DNA of 64,000 nucleotides from Pseudorhizobium xiangyangii. Its GTDB lineage: Bacteria > Pseudomonadota > Alphaproteobacteria > Rhizobiales > Rhizobiaceae. The stretch spans positions 107,888-171,887 of the forward strand of contig NZ_JAJAWH010000011.1 in NCBI RefSeq assembly GCF_020531965.1, read 5' to 3'. A program made the position numbers and the translations under genes. Under the pieces are notes generated by a model. It searched no databases. It saw nothing but the letters and a program-made list of their open reading frames with translations, and was not told the origin of the DNA. The stretch's first letter is position 1, and every line of letters begins with the position of its first letter. Positions 10,024-20,586 of this stretch are shown here, piece by piece.

Positions 10024-12717
10024 TTAGAGCGTCCGGGTGATGTGTTCGACGCGGAAGCACTCGATGACGTCGCCAGCGCGGATGTCCTCGTAGTTCTCGA
10101 ATGCCATGCCGCATTCCTGGCCGACCGGCACTTCGGAGACTTCGTCCTTGAAGCGCTTGAGCGTCTTGAGCTTGCCTTCGTGAATGACGACGTTGTCGCG
10201 CAGCAGGCGAACGCCTGCACCACGCTCGACCTTGCCTTCGACGACGCGGCAACCTGCGACCTTGCCGGTCTTGGTGATGTTGAACACCTCCAGGATTTCG
10301 GCATTGCCAAGGAAGGTCTCGCGACGTTCTGGCGAGAGCAGGCCCGACATCGCTGCCTTCACGTCATCCACCAGATCGTAGATGATGTTGTAGTAGCGGA
10401 TTTCGGTGCCGGCACGCTCGGCTGCGGCGCGCGCCTGTGCGTTGGCACGGACGTTGAAGCCGATGATTGCCGCTTCGGAAGACTCGGCAAGTGCCAGATC
10501 CGACTCGGTGATTGCGCCTGCACCCGAATGAACGATGCGTGCCCGGACTTCGTCCGTGCCGAGCTTGTCGAGAGCGCCGATAATGGCTTCGACGGAACCC
10601 TGAACGTCGCCCTTGATGAGCAGCGGGAATTCCTTGTAGCCGGTATTCTGCAGCTTGCTCATCATCTGTTCGAGCGAACCGCGCTGGCCGGACTGGCGAG
10701 CCGCCGCCTTGTCGCGGGCAAGCCGCTGGCGGTATTCGGAAATCTCGCGGGCGCGGCTTTCGTTCTCAACGACTGCGAAACGATCGCCGGCAGAAGGCGT
10801 CCCGGAAAGTCCAAGTACCTCGACAGGCGTCGCCGGACCGGCTTCCTTCACATGGTCGCCCTTGTCGGTGACGAGTGCGCGAACACGGCCCCACTGATCG
10901 CCGGCAACGATGATCTGGCCGGGCTTCAATGTACCCTTCTGCACCAGAACCGTGGCAACGGAGCCACGACCACGGTCGAGTTGGGCTTCAATGACGATAC
11001 CCTCTGCCGTACGGCTCGGATCGGCCTTGAGATCGAGAATTTCCGCCTGCAGCAAGATCGCCTCGAGCAGCTTGTCGAGATTGAGCTTGTTTTTCGCCGA
11101 AACTTCGACGTCGAGCACTTCACCGCCCAGTGATTCCACGAAGACTTCGTGCTGGAGAAGCTGCTGGCGCACCTTGTCCGGATTGGCTTCGTGCTTGTCG
11201 ATCTTGTTGATCGCCACGATGATCGGAACACCCGCAGCCTTGGCATGGCTGATAGATTCGATCGTCTGCGGCATCACGCTGTCGTCGGCCGCAACCACCA
11301 GGATGGCGATGTCGGTTGCCTGCGCGCCACGGGCACGCATGGCGGTGAACGCGGCGTGGCCCGGCGTATCGATGAAGGTGATTTTCTGGCCGTTCTGCTC
11401 TACCTGATAGGCGCCGATATGCTGGGTGATGCCACCGGCTTCACCTGACACAACGCTCGTTTGGCGGATGGCGTCCAGCAGCGAGGTCTTGCCGTGGTCG
11501 ACGTGACCCATGATCGTCACGACCGGAGGACGCGACACCATTTCGCCGGCATCGTCAACGACGTCGAAGATACCTTCTTCAATGTCGGATTCCGAGACGC
11601 GCTTGACCGTATGGCCGAATTCGCCGGCGATGATTTCCGCAAGGTCGGCGTCGATGACGTCGCCCGGCTTCATCATCTGACCTTCCTTCATCAGGTACTT
11701 GATGACGTCGACAGCGCGTTCGGACATGCGCTGGGACAGTTCCTGGATGGTAATGGTTTCCGGCAGTGTGACTTCGCGAAGAACCTTTTCGCGCGGTTCC
11801 TGCATCTGGCTGCGGCGGAATTTCTCCTGCCGGCGACGCATGGCTGCCATCGAACGGCCGCGTGCGCTGCCGTCCTCGTCTGTGCCGACCGTGGTAACGG
11901 TCAACTTGCCGCGACGGCGGTCGTCTTCGGTCTTCGGTCGGGTCGCCGGCTTTGCCGGAACAGGGGTTGCAACGCGGCCACGAGCGGGCGCGCCACGCGG
12001 CGGACCGCGATCTTCGTCTTCGTCGTTGCCGGGCTTGCGTCCACGTGGGAAGCCAGGCGCCGCAGCTGGCGCAGCCGGCTGTGTACGTGCTTCGCCGGGG
12101 CGTGCGGGCGCCGGGCGCTCGGCAGCGCGGGCTGCCACAGGTGCCGGTACTTCTTCAACTGGAACTTCCACCGGAGCAGGCTCGGCCGCGCGGCGCGCAG
12201 CTTCTGCTGCTTCCTCGACCTTGCGGAGCTCGTCCTCTACCTTCCGGCGGGCTTCGTCCTCGGCACGCTGCTTGGCTTCGATCACTTCCCGAGCCTGTGC
12301 CTCTACCAGTGCGCGACGGCGGGCGTCCATTTCGCTGGCAGACAGGTCGTGCAGAACGGCGCCGCGGGGGCGTTCGGGCTGCCGAGGCTGAGATGCCGGA
12401 GCGGGACGCTGGGCCTGTGGAGCGGGCTGGTGGGCGCGGGGCGCGGGTGTCGGCGCAGGCCGCGTCGGCGCCGCTGGCGCTACGGGCTCGGGAGCACGTG
12501 CAGCGACCGGAGCAGGAGCCGGAGTGGGAGCTGTGAATGCCGGCTTGTCGTCTTCCGGACGGATCGGGCGGCGCTTGCGCGTCTCGACCACGACCGCCTT
12601 GGTTCGACCGCGACCCATTTCCTGGCGCACGGTGCCCTGGCTCATCCCCGTTGGTTTCAGGGTGAGGGTCTTCTTGCCCGTAGCGCTGAGTGTCTTGTCG
12701 TCGTTGTTGTCGGTCAT
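10024..12717 (-). CDS. infB: Translation initiation factor IF-2
   Basis: IF-2, 897 residues. An N-terminal region of about 300 residues is rich in Ala, Pro, Glu and Arg and is probably flexible. The GTPase domain follows, with [14 protein letters not shown] near residue 404, DTPGHAAF and [10 protein letters not shown], and then the C-terminal domains that bind fMet-tRNA. It places initiator tRNA on the 30S subunit. It is the last gene of the rimP-nusA-ylxR-infB operon, 100 bp after the RNA-binding protein gene, and has a strong terminator. Confidence 0.98.
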   Translation of the reverse strand: MTDNNDDKTLSATGKKTLTLKPTGMSQGTVRQEMGRGRTKAVVVETRKRRPIRPEDDKPAFTAPTPAPAPVAARAPEPVAPAAPTRPAPTPAPRAHQPAPQAQRPAPASQPRQPERPRGAVLHDLSASEMDARRRALVEAQAREVIEAKQRAEDEARRKVEDELRKVEEAAEAARRAAEPAPVEVPVEEVPAPVAARAAERPAPARPGEARTQPAAPAAAPGFPRGRKPGNDEDEDRGPPRGAPARGRVATPVPAKPATRPKTEDDRRRGKLTVTTVGTDEDGSARGRSMAAMRRRQEKFRRSQMQEPREKVLREVTLPETITIQELSQRMSERAVDVIKYLMKEGQMMKPGDVIDADLAEIIAGEFGHTVKRVSESDIEEGIFDVVDDAGEMVSRPPVVTIMGHVDHGKTSLLDAIRQTSVVSGEAGGITQHIGAYQVEQNGQKITFIDTPGHAAFTAMRARGAQATDIAILVVAADDSVMPQTIESISHAKAAGVPIIVAINKIDKHEANPDKVRQQLLQHEVFVESLGGEVLDVEVSAKNKLNLDKLLEAILLQAEILDLKADPSRTAEGIVIEAQLDRGRGSVATVLVQKGTLKPGQIIVAGDQWGRVRALVTDKGDHVKEAGPATPVEVLGLSGTPSAGDRFAVVENESRAREISEYRQRLARDKAAARQSGQRGSLEQMMSKLQNTGYKEFPLLIKGDVQGSVEAIIGALDKLGTDEVRARIVHSGAGAITESDLALAESSEAAIIGFNVRANAQARAAAERAGTEIRYYNIIYDLVDDVKAAMSGLLSPERRETFLGNAEILEVFNITKTGKVAGCRVVEGKVERGAGVRLLRDNVVIHEGKLKTLKRFKDEVSEVPVGQECGMAFENYEDIRAGDVIECFRVEHITRTL

Positions 12718-12817
12718 TCCGTTCCTGTTCCTTCAAACGAGGACGGATGGCGACATCAGACCTCGTCTATCAATGCGTGTCTCTCGGTACGGCGGCCGGC
12801 TACTACCGGTGGCCGCG

Positions 12818-13501
12818 TCATTGCTTTGGCCGGCGTGCGCCGCCATCTGCTCCCGATTGACCGACACCGCGGTACTTTTCGAGCATGGTTGCGCGCTTCA
12901 CTACACCCTCACCCGCCTGCCCTGCAAGCGCGCAGGCATGGATAAAAGCATTCTGGCCAATCAGGTCGTCCATTTCCGCTCCTGTAAAGAACGAAAAAGA
13001 CGGTATGTCGTCTCCGGCATTGCTGCCCAGTTTCCAGGCCTTTCGAGCCTGGTCGATCTTGCGGACACCGTCGGCAGCCGCATCGGCGGAGTGAAACACC
13101 GCCAGTGCCGCTCCTGCCCGAACGGCCGCATCCACCTTCGTCGCGCCGCTGACAAACTGGCCAGCTTTGCGCGCCAGATGCATCATCCCGGCGAGGTCGG
13201 CCGAGATCAGTCGGTCGACAAGGGCGCCGAGATTGGCGTCAGCCGTGACGTCCCTCTTCAGTGCCCGGGCGAAAAGCTTCCGCTGTATCGCCCGGTCGAT
13301 CAGTTCACGCTCTGCCGTCACCCAGCAACCCCGCCCCGGGAGCTGCCGTTTCAGATCCGGCACGACCCGGCCATCTGGCCCGGCAACGAAGCGGATCAGG
13401 CCTTCCGGCGATACCGCTTCACGTGTGACGATGCAGGTACGGTCGTTCACCACCATTTCCGCATCGTCGTCCGGCTCCTGCACAAGGCGGTCGGCCATCA
13501 T
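12818..13501 (-). CDS. YlxR-type RNA-binding protein with L7Ae-like C-terminal domain
   Basis: A 227-residue protein. The N-terminal part is a YlxR (DUF448) domain with the family motifs RTCIVTRE, LIRFVAGPDG and LPGRGCWV. From about residue 100 an L7Ae/L30e-like fold is suggested (LARKAGQFVSGATKVDAAVRAGAA). Fusion of the two is usual in alphaproteobacteria. The start overlaps the nusA stop (ATGATGA), and either of two consecutive ATGs could be used. Its place between nusA and infB suggests a role in transcription or ribosome function; the exact job is not established here. Confidence 0.88.
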   Translation of the reverse strand: MMADRLVQEPDDDAEMVVNDRTCIVTREAVSPEGLIRFVAGPDGRVVPDLKRQLPGRGCWVTAERELIDRAIQRKLFARALKRDVTADANLGALVDRLISADLAGMMHLARKAGQFVSGATKVDAAVRAGAALAVFHSADAAADGVRKIDQARKAWKLGSNAGDDIPSFSFFTGAEMDDLIGQNAFIHACALAGQAGEGVVKRATMLEKYRGVGQSGADGGARRPKQ

Positions 13502-15105
13502 TCTTCAGCGACGGCTTCCGCCTCCTCGCCCTCTTCAACCTGCTGCGCTGCAAGATCTTCCTGGGTGATCCAGCCTGCGAGCAGGCGGGCCTGGACGACC
13601 ATGTTTTCGGCTTCTGCACGCGATACGTCGAACTTGGAGAACAGGCCCTCGAACTTCTTCGTTTCGCCGTCCTTTCGCTCGCTCCAGCCAACGAGATCGT
13701 CGGCTGCACAACCGGCAAAGTCCTCGATGTTCTTGATGCCGTCTTCGCCGAGCGCAACCAGCATCTGGCCGTTCAGCCCGTCGATCTGGCGCAGTTCGTC
13801 CTGCACGCCCAGTTCGACGCGCTTGGCGTCCATTTCGCCCTCGATCCGCTCCAGGTATTCCTTGGCGCGCATCTGGATTTCGCCGGCGGTGTCTTCGTCA
13901 AAGCCTTCGATCGAAGCAATCTCGTCGAGTTCGACGTAAGCAAGCTCTTCGACCTGCGCAAAGCCTTCGGATGCCAGCACCTGGCCGATCATCTCGTCGA
14001 CGTCGAGCGCGTCCATGAACAGGTTCGTGCGCTCGTTGAATTCCTTCTGGCGGCGCTCGGACTCTTCGGCTTCCGTCAGGATGTCGATATCCCAGCCGGT
14101 CAGCTGCGATGCAAGGCGGACGTTCTGGCCGCGGCGACCGATGGCCAGCGACAGCTGCTCGTCCGGAACGACGACTTCGATGCGTTCTGCATCTTCGTCG
14201 AGAACGACCTTGGCGACTTCCGCCGGCTGCAACGCGTTGACGATGAAGGACGCCGGATCCTGGGACCACGGAATGATGTCGATCTTCTCGCCCTGCAGTT
14301 CGCCGACGACGGCCTGAACACGGCTACCGCGCATACCGACGCAGGCGCCGACAGGATCGATCGAGCTATCGTTCGATATGACGGCGATCTTGGCGCGCGA
14401 GCCTGGATCGCGGGCAACCGACTTGATCTCGATGATGCCGTCGTAGATTTCCGGCACTTCCATGGTGAACAGCTTCACCATGAACTGCGGATGTGTACGC
14501 GACAGGAAGATCTGCGGGCCGCGCTGCTCGCGGCGGACGTCGTAGACATAGGCGCGGACGCGATCGCCGTAGCGCATCGTCTCACGCGGGATCATTTCGT
14601 CGCGGCGGATGATACCTTCGCCGCGGCCGAGATCGACGATCACGTTGCCGTATTCGACGCGCTTGACGGTGCCGTTGATGATCTCGCCGACACGATCCTT
14701 GAACTCGTCGAACTGGCGATCACGCTCGGCTTCGCGAACCTTCTGCACGATGACCTGCTTGGCGGACTGGGCGGCGATGCGGCCGAAATCCATCGGCGGC
14801 AGGGGATCGGCAATGAAATCGCCGATCTTGGCATCGACGTTGCGGTCGCGAGCCAGTTCCAGCGGGATCTGCGTGCCGTAATCCTCGGCAACCTCGACCA
14901 CTTCCAGCAGACGTTGCAGGCGGATTTCGCCGGTCTTCGAGTTGATGTCGGCGCGGATGTTTGTTTCTGACCCGTAGCGCGAGCGTGCCGCTTTCTGGAT
15001 AGCGTCAGCCATTGCGGCCAGCACGATCTCGCGGTCGATGACCTTTTCGCGCGCTACAGCATCCGCAATCTGCAGAAGCTCAAGCCGGTTTGCACTCACT
15101 GCCAT
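13498..15105 (-). CDS. nusA: Transcription termination/antitermination factor NusA
   Basis: NusA, 535 residues. The N-terminal RNA polymerase-binding domain (from [21 protein letters not shown]) is followed by an S1 domain (about 135-200), two KH domains ([14 protein letters not shown] and [14 protein letters not shown] are visible) and an acidic tail with helical repeats. It modulates pausing, termination and antitermination. It overlaps the next gene and lies 57 bp after rimP. Confidence 0.97.
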   Translation of the reverse strand: MAVSANRLELLQIADAVAREKVIDREIVLAAMADAIQKAARSRYGSETNIRADINSKTGEIRLQRLLEVVEVAEDYGTQIPLELARDRNVDAKIGDFIADPLPPMDFGRIAAQSAKQVIVQKVREAERDRQFDEFKDRVGEIINGTVKRVEYGNVIVDLGRGEGIIRRDEMIPRETMRYGDRVRAYVYDVRREQRGPQIFLSRTHPQFMVKLFTMEVPEIYDGIIEIKSVARDPGSRAKIAVISNDSSIDPVGACVGMRGSRVQAVVGELQGEKIDIIPWSQDPASFIVNALQPAEVAKVVLDEDAERIEVVVPDEQLSLAIGRRGQNVRLASQLTGWDIDILTEAEESERRQKEFNERTNLFMDALDVDEMIGQVLASEGFAQVEELAYVELDEIASIEGFDEDTAGEIQMRAKEYLERIEGEMDAKRVELGVQDELRQIDGLNGQMLVALGEDGIKNIEDFAGCAADDLVGWSERKDGETKKFEGLFSKFDVSRAEAENMVVQARLLAGWITQEDLAAQQVEEGEEAEAVAEE

Positions 15106-15162
15106 TGTCGTTCGTCTCCGTCAGTCGAAAGGTTCTCGGCCTCTTCGGCCGGCCAGTCTGAG

Positions 15163-15765
15163 TTATTCTTCGTCGTCGCCGTTCTGGTTGGCGGCTTGCG
15201 CCTTGGCCAGCTTGTCGGCGCGCAATGCGTCGCGGATCAGGTCGTCCGTCAGGATCAGTTTCGCTTCGGACAGCGCGGTGAACGGGATCGTTACACTCGG
15301 CGCCTCGCCGTAGGCCACCTGATCACGCTCGATCGTAAAGCCTTCGTCGTTCGTCTCGACGATCTTGCCGCGGAACCGCTTGCGGTTGTCGATCAGGATC
15401 GACGTCTCGAACTTTACCAGATGACCCTGCCAACGCGAAAAGTCGGACTTGCGGACCATCGGACGGTCGATCCCGGGCGACGACACCTCGAGATGATAGG
15501 CCTTATCTATAGGATCATCCACATCTAGAACAGGTGAAATCGCCATGGAGATCGCTTCGCAGTCCTCGACGGTCATTGTGCCGTCGCTGCGTTCGGCCAT
15601 AATCTGCAGGGTAAGACCGTTCTGGTTCAGCAGCCGGACCCGCACGAGAAGGTAGTCCATCGTGCCGAGAACCGGTTCGATGATCTCGGCAACCCTCAGG
15701 TCTACGCCGGTCTCCACAATGATGCGCGGTTGGTTTTCGGTCTGCGACATAGGCTGTTCCGACAT
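15163..15765 (-). CDS. rimP: Ribosome maturation factor RimP
   Basis: RimP, about 200 residues, needed for assembly of the 30S subunit. Family stretches are clear: [40 protein letters not shown] and [12 protein letters not shown]. The start is uncertain: ATGs at 15765 and 15750 are both plausible, and 15765 is used because GGAATGAGG precedes it. An ATG at 15810 would add residues unlike the family. First gene of the operon, with a good promoter about 100 bp upstream. Confidence 0.93.
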   Translation of the reverse strand: MSEQPMSQTENQPRIIVETGVDLRVAEIIEPVLGTMDYLLVRVRLLNQNGLTLQIMAERSDGTMTVEDCEAISMAISPVLDVDDPIDKAYHLEVSSPGIDRPMVRKSDFSRWQGHLVKFETSILIDNRKRFRGKIVETNDEGFTIERDQVAYGEAPSVTIPFTALSEAKLILTDDLIRDALRADKLAKAQAANQNGDDEE

Positions 15766-15868
15766 TTCCTCATTCCAAGGAGCGTGTTGCTTGCCTCGAC
15801 CGCCTAACAAAAAAGAGCGGGTCCCGGTCAGGCCCCACCCTTCATCAAACGATCAAGAATATGAGCTG

Positions 15869-15897
15869 CATATACGCGCTGCAGTCCGCATTTGCAA
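15869..15897 (-). promoter_or_regulatory. Sigma-70-type promoter of rimP-nusA-ylxR-infB
   Basis: On the minus strand TTGCAA and TATATG are separated by exactly 17 bases, placing transcription start at about 15862, roughly 97 bp before the rimP start. The leader also holds a run of seven T near 15810 (minus strand) after a GC-rich stretch. Confidence 0.6.
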
Positions 15898-15985
15898 GGG
15901 CTGCCGTGGGAGTGCATGGGACTGGCTTCCGTGGGCCGTCGCACTATACTCCCGGATACCGCCTTGAGTCCCGTTTGGAAACCGC

Positions 15986-17614
15986 GTGCCTGACCGACAA
16001 TCCACGTTTGCGCCGTTGCGCCATGAAACCTACCGAAACATGTGGCTGGCGAGCCTCGCTTCCAATCTGGGTGGACTGATCCAGGCGGTGGGTGCCGCAT
16101 GGATCATGACCGCTCTGACGACGTCCGAGAATCTGGTTGCACTCGTACAGGCTTCCACTGCCCTGCCGATCATGCTGTTTTCCGTTGTGTCCGGCGCGCT
16201 CGCCGATAGCGTCGATCGGCGCAAGGTGATGCTGACGGCACAGTTCCTGATGCTGACAGCGTCCGTTCTGCTGACCATTTTCGCCAGCGCCGGATGGCTT
16301 ACCCCATGGCTGCTGCTGGCCTTCACCTTCATCATCGGTTCCGGCACCGCGCTTCATAATCCATCCTGGCAGGCCTCAGTGGGGGACATTGTCCCTCGCG
16401 CCGATCTCCCGGAAGCGGTCTCGTTGAACAGCGCCGGCTTCAACATCACCCGAAGCGTCGGCCCGGCTCTCGGCGGGGTCATCGTCGCCACAGCCGGTGC
16501 AGCAACGGCTTTCGCGATCAACGCGCTGAGCTATTTCTCGCTGATCTATGTTCTTTTGCGCTGGAAGCCGGACTATCCGAAGAATCCTCTGCCGCGAGAG
16601 ACCTTGGGAAGTGCCATTTCCGCCGGTCTCCGCTATGTCGCGATGTCGCCCAATCTCGAGAAGGTGATGATCCGAGGCTTCCTGTTCGGCGTTTCGGCGG
16701 GGTCGGTCCTGTCACTTCTGCCGATCGTCGCTCGCGATATTCTCCAGGGTGGGCCGCTCACTTACGGCATAATGTTCGGCGCCTTTGGCGTTGGTGGGAT
16801 TGCCGGAGCCTTCCTCAACGTGCGGATCCGCGAACGGCTCAAGAGCGAGCAGATCGTGCGCGCCAGTTTCACGGGTTTCGCGCTCAGCGCCGCGATCATC
16901 GGCACCAGCACCAGCACCGTCATCACCTTCCTGGCCCTTGTGCTGGCGGGGATGTGCTGGGTCATTACCCTTTCGCTGTTGAATACCGTCGTACAATTGT
17001 CGACGCCTCGCTGGGTGGTTGGCCGTGCCCTGTCGCTATACCAGACCATGACGTTCGGCGGCATCGCCGCTGGCAGCTGGCTCTGGGGCTACTGGGCGGA
17101 AACGGTCAGTCCGTCGAACGCGCTGGTTGCTTCCAGCCTGCTGATGCTGTTCGGGGCGGCAATCGGTCTTCGCCTGCCGATGCCCGATTTCCGGACGCTC
17201 AACCTCGATCCTCTCAACCGTTTCGTGGAGCCGGCGCTCGGGCTGGAGATCCAGCCGCGGAGCGGCCCTGTCGTCATTCAGGTGGATTACGAAATCCATG
17301 ACGAGGACCTGACGGAATTCCTCTCCTTGATGGCAGAGCGGCGACGTATCCGTATACGCGATGGCGCTCGCAACTGGGCGCTGATGCGCGACCTGCAGTT
17401 TCCTGAAATCTGGACGGAAACCTACCATGTCCCGACCTGGGTGGAGTACGTCCGGCACAACCAGCGTCGTACGCAGGCGGATGCCGAGACGACCGACCGG
17501 ATCCTGGCTCTGCATCGTGGGGACAAGCTGCGGGTTCACCGGATGATCGAGCGCCAGACCATCCCGGCGACCCTCGACGATGTTTTCCACCAGCCGCATA
17601 TCGACCATCACTAA
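15986..17614 (+). CDS. MFS transporter, EntS-like (MFS_3), with C-terminal extension
   Basis: A 542-residue major facilitator of the MFS_3/DUF894 class, which includes enterobactin exporters. About 12 membrane segments span residues 15-400 (for example MLFSVVSGALADSVDRRKVM carries the loop 2-3 motif). From about residue 420 a soluble tail of some 120 residues follows (VIQVDYEIHDEDLTEFLSLMAERRRIRIRDGA), which is seen in a subset of the family. The start is a GTG at 15986; no in-frame ATG gives a better fit. It probably exports a small molecule, but the substrate is unknown. It is convergent with the lytic transglycosylase gene. Confidence 0.88.
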   Translation: MPDRQSTFAPLRHETYRNMWLASLASNLGGLIQAVGAAWIMTALTTSENLVALVQASTALPIMLFSVVSGALADSVDRRKVMLTAQFLMLTASVLLTIFASAGWLTPWLLLAFTFIIGSGTALHNPSWQASVGDIVPRADLPEAVSLNSAGFNITRSVGPALGGVIVATAGAATAFAINALSYFSLIYVLLRWKPDYPKNPLPRETLGSAISAGLRYVAMSPNLEKVMIRGFLFGVSAGSVLSLLPIVARDILQGGPLTYGIMFGAFGVGGIAGAFLNVRIRERLKSEQIVRASFTGFALSAAIIGTSTSTVITFLALVLAGMCWVITLSLLNTVVQLSTPRWVVGRALSLYQTMTFGGIAAGSWLWGYWAETVSPSNALVASSLLMLFGAAIGLRLPMPDFRTLNLDPLNRFVEPALGLEIQPRSGPVVIQVDYEIHDEDLTEFLSLMAERRRIRIRDGARNWALMRDLQFPEIWTETYHVPTWVEYVRHNQRRTQADAETTDRILALHRGDKLRVHRMIERQTIPATLDDVFHQPHIDHH

Positions 17615-17703
17615 GCATGTCGCGCAAAAGTGCGATGCGGTTTTGCATGCGGCAACAAAAGGCCAGCGGAAGGAAGCGAATCTGAGAGATCGCGATGCGC
17701 TTC
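17615..17703. repeat. Two rhizobial-type short palindromic repeats
   Basis: The gap between two convergent genes holds two imperfect palindromes side by side. The first (17615-17653) opens GCATGTCGCGCAAAAG, with GCAAAA and TTTTGC arms. The second (17673-17703) has GAAGCG and CGCTTC ends. I recognise both from memory as short dispersed repeats common in Rhizobiaceae; no search was possible. Confidence 0.5.
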
Positions 17704-17712
17704 AGAGTTGGA

Positions 17713-18951
17713 TTATTTTAACCGCGCCTTGAGTGATGCATCTGGAAAACATGTAGGCGTGAGGCCGTTCTTCGCCTGCCAGTCGCCCAGCGAGCGTCGC
17801 GTCTTGTAGCCGGCCAGGCCATCGACCGTGCCGACGTCATAGCCCTTCGCCACGAGCGCCTTTTGCATTGCCAGTACATCCGAGCGCAGCATCTTTCCGA
17901 CATTGCCCCACGTTGTGCGGAAGGGGCCGCTGCCATAGGCGATCCGGTCGGCCAGGTTGCCGATGAACAGCGCGTAGAGGTCGGAGTTGTTGTATTCCTT
18001 GATGACGTAGAAGTTCGGCGTGACGACGAATTCCGGACCATGCCGGCCGGCCGGCACCAGCATCATTCCGTCAGCGCTCGCTTCCGAAGATGGGAAGGGC
18101 TTGCCGGAGATGCGTTCGATGCCCGATGAGGCCCAGGCGGAGATCGGTTTTGCCAGGTCCGGGCCTTCTTGGGCACAGGTGACGCCGGCAGGAATGCCGA
18201 CCTCGAAGCCCCAGTCGCGCCCGCGCTGCCAGCCTTCGTTGGCAAGATAGTTGGCGATGGATGCGAGCGAATCCGGCACCGAGTTCCAGATGTCGCTATG
18301 GCCGTCGCCATCGAAGTCGACAGCATATTTCAGGTAGCTGGATGGCAGGAATTGCGGCTGGCCAAGCGCGCCTGCCCAGGATCCCATCATCTTCGAAGCG
18401 GAGATGTCGCCGCGTTCGACCATCTGCAGCGCCGCGATCAGTTCCGAACGGAACATGTCGGTGCGGGTTGACATGAAGGCCTTGGTCGCCAGCACTTCGA
18501 TAGCCGGGTGTGGGAGCTTGGCGCGGCCGAAGCCGGATTCCCGGCCCCAGATGGCGACGACGATTTCGCCCGGCACGCCGTAGCGTTCCTCGACCCTTTT
18601 CAAAGTGGAGGCATGCGTTGTGGCGAGGCTGCGGCCCGTAGCGGCCAGTCCCTGCAGCCGCTTCTCGGAAAAATAGGCGCCGGGAGAGGAGAATTCCGCC
18701 TGGCTCTGGTCCCGGCTCTTGGGTGGCTTGCTGCCTGGGGGCACGAGGTCCGGTAGCTCCCAGTTCAGCGAGATGCCGGAGAACGCGGCCTTCAGTGTCC
18801 GGTCCGAGATGCCCGTTCTCTTCGCCTCGGCGGCAAGATCGCCGGCGATCCATCGTTGGAACTGACGCTCCACGTCGGATTTGGATTGAGCGAGCGCGGG
18901 AAGGGGAAGGAGGGCGATCAGTGCGGCGATGGTCCGTGCAAATTTCGTCAT
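17713..18951 (-). CDS. Lytic murein transglycosylase, MltB family, with peptidoglycan-binding domain
   Basis: A 412-residue periplasmic enzyme that cleaves the glycan strand of peptidoglycan to a 1,6-anhydro end. A signal peptide ends at ALA-Q (residues 1-21). The SLT domain covers about 25-330, with the catalytic glutamate in AIWGRESGFGR and the family stretches GSWAGALGQPQFLPSSYLKYAVDFDGDG and SLASIANYL. A C-terminal peptidoglycan-binding domain follows (VLAMQKALVAKGYDVGTVDGLAGYKTRRSL). Its start is 10 bp after the recR stop, so it probably shares the recR transcript. Confidence 0.93.
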   Translation of the reverse strand: MTKFARTIAALIALLPLPALAQSKSDVERQFQRWIAGDLAAEAKRTGISDRTLKAAFSGISLNWELPDLVPPGSKPPKSRDQSQAEFSSPGAYFSEKRLQGLAATGRSLATTHASTLKRVEERYGVPGEIVVAIWGRESGFGRAKLPHPAIEVLATKAFMSTRTDMFRSELIAALQMVERGDISASKMMGSWAGALGQPQFLPSSYLKYAVDFDGDGHSDIWNSVPDSLASIANYLANEGWQRGRDWGFEVGIPAGVTCAQEGPDLAKPISAWASSGIERISGKPFPSSEASADGMMLVPAGRHGPEFVVTPNFYVIKEYNNSDLYALFIGNLADRIAYGSGPFRTTWGNVGKMLRSDVLAMQKALVAKGYDVGTVDGLAGYKTRRSLGDWQAKNGLTPTCFPDASLKARLK

Positions 18952-18961
18952 GAAATCCTCC

Positions 18962-19567
18962 TCAAATAGCTGTTCGTGCCCGCAGGGCCGCGGTCAATGT
19001 TCCTTCGTCGAGATAATCGAGTTCGCCGCCGACGGGGACGCCGTGAGCCAGGCGTGTGATCTTTACTTCGAGCCCTGCCAGCTGGTCGGTTATATAGTGG
19101 GCTGTCGTCTGGCCTTCGACGGTCGCATTGACGGCGATGATGATCTCGCGGACACCACCCTCGTTCACCCGTTCGATCAGCCCGCGAATATTCAGGTCGT
19201 CCGGTCCGATACCGTCGAGCGGAGAAAGCGTTCCGCCAAGTACGTGGTAGGCGGCGTTCATCGCGGCCGCCCGCTCCAGCGCCCAAAGGTCCGAAACGTC
19301 CTCGACAACGATGATGACCGATTGGTCGCGACGGATGTCGGTGCAGACGGTGCAAGGATCCACTGTATCGACATTGCCGCAGCGCGAGCAGACCTTCACC
19401 TTGTCATAGGCCTCACCCATAGCCTGACCGAGAGGACCGAGCAGCTGCTCCTTTTTCTTGATCAGATGGAGAGCCGCGCGGCGGGCCGAGCGGGGGCCAA
19501 GCCCCGGCACTTTCGCCAGCAACTGGATGAGCTTTTCGATTTCGGGACCGGTAACGCGTTTTGCCAT
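18962..19567 (-). CDS. recR: Recombination mediator protein RecR
   Basis: RecR, 201 residues. A helix-hairpin-helix near the N-terminus ([20 protein letters not shown]), a C4 zinc finger (Cys60, Cys63, Cys72, Cys75) and a Toprim domain ([14 protein letters not shown]) occur in the usual order. With RecF and RecO it loads RecA on gapped DNA; recF is also in this window. It usually follows ybaB directly, but here a MOSC gene on the other strand lies between them. Confidence 0.97.
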   Translation of the reverse strand: MAKRVTGPEIEKLIQLLAKVPGLGPRSARRAALHLIKKKEQLLGPLGQAMGEAYDKVKVCSRCGNVDTVDPCTVCTDIRRDQSVIIVVEDVSDLWALERAAAMNAAYHVLGGTLSPLDGIGPDDLNIRGLIERVNEGGVREIIIAVNATVEGQTTAHYITDQLAGLEVKITRLAHGVPVGGELDYLDEGTLTAALRARTAI

Positions 19568-19622
19568 GCGGGGCTTTTAGCTGATATCTCTGCGGAACGG
19601 AATCGCCACAAGGTCACTTCTG

Positions 19623-20237
19623 ATGAAACTCGCCGCGATCTGTCTCGGACAGCCGGAGAAGCTGCCGGGCAAGAGCTACAGGACGGGCATCAACAAGGCT
19701 GCCATCAGTGCGCCGGTCATATTGGACCGGCTGGGATTGGTAGGTGATGCGGTCTGCAATCGGAAGCATCATGGTGGTCCGGACCAGGCTGTCCTGCTGG
19801 AAGGCTCGCTGACTCTCGATTGGTGGGCAGGGGAACTCGGCCGACCTCTGCCACTTGGCACGTTTGGCGAAAACCTCGTCATCGAAGGGCTGGCGAATGA
19901 AGGCGTGGCGGTGGGCGACCGCTTCCATTTCGATGCCGTCATTCTGGAAGTCACATCGGCGCGCATCCCCTGCGCCACCCTTGCGGCAAAGATGGAGGAG
20001 CCGGGGTTCGTGAAACGATACACGAAGGCTGGCCGTCCGGGCATCTATTGCCGGATACTCCGCACGGGAATGCTGGAGCCCGGGGAAACAGTCCTCTACA
20101 AGCCATTTGAAGGCGACAGGATCTCGATGTCCGAGTTGCTGTCGACATTCGGCAAGCGGTTTACCGATGTGCAGAGGAGCAGGCTGCTGGCCGCGCCGGT
20201 CAGCGAGAGACTGCGCGCGGCCGTTATGGCGTCCTGA
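19623..20237 (+). CDS. MOSC domain protein, YiiM-like
   Basis: A 204-residue protein with a MOSC domain, the molybdenum-cofactor-binding module of the MoaA/SulA C-terminus type. Marks are GDAVCNRKHHGGPDQAVLL and FGENLVIEGL, with the likely catalytic cysteine in SARIPCATL. YiiM-type proteins act in reduction of N-hydroxylated compounds, but the reaction here is not known. It is divergent from recR (55 bp apart) and convergent with ybaB, and splits the common dnaX-ybaB-recR order. Confidence 0.88.
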   Translation: MKLAAICLGQPEKLPGKSYRTGINKAAISAPVILDRLGLVGDAVCNRKHHGGPDQAVLLEGSLTLDWWAGELGRPLPLGTFGENLVIEGLANEGVAVGDRFHFDAVILEVTSARIPCATLAAKMEEPGFVKRYTKAGRPGIYCRILRTGMLEPGETVLYKPFEGDRISMSELLSTFGKRFTDVQRSRLLAAPVSERLRAAVMAS

Positions 20238-20243
20238 GGGATT

Positions 20244-20567
20244 TTAGAACGGCAGCTTCATGCCCGGCGGGATAGGCAGGCCGGCGGTCAGTTCCCTGGT
20301 CTTCTCCGCGGCCATGGCTTCCGCCTTGCCTTTCGCATCCTGGTGGGCCGCGACGATCAGGTCTTCGAGGATCTCGACATCGTCTTCCTTGAAGAGCGAC
20401 GGGTCGATCTTGAGGCCCAGCATCTCGCCCTTGCCGTTGAGCCGTACGCTCACCAGCCCACCGCCAGACTTGCCTTCGATGTCGAGCGCGGCGATGTCCG
20501 CCTGCATCTGCTCCATCTTGGCCTGCATTTCCTTGACCTTGCCCATCATGCCCATGATGTCGCGCAT
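20244..20567 (-). CDS. ybaB: Nucleoid-associated protein YbaB/EbfC
   Basis: A 107-residue YbaB/EbfC protein, a DNA-binding dimer. The N-terminal helix [22 protein letters not shown] and the conserved [18 protein letters not shown] are visible. It lies 19 bp after dnaX and is almost certainly cotranscribed with it, as in most bacteria. Confidence 0.95.
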   Translation of the reverse strand: MRDIMGMMGKVKEMQAKMEQMQADIAALDIEGKSGGGLVSVRLNGKGEMLGLKIDPSLFKEDDVEILEDLIVAAHQDAKGKAEAMAAEKTRELTAGLPIPPGMKLPF

Positions 20568-20586
20568 CGTCTTTTCCTTCTCTTTT

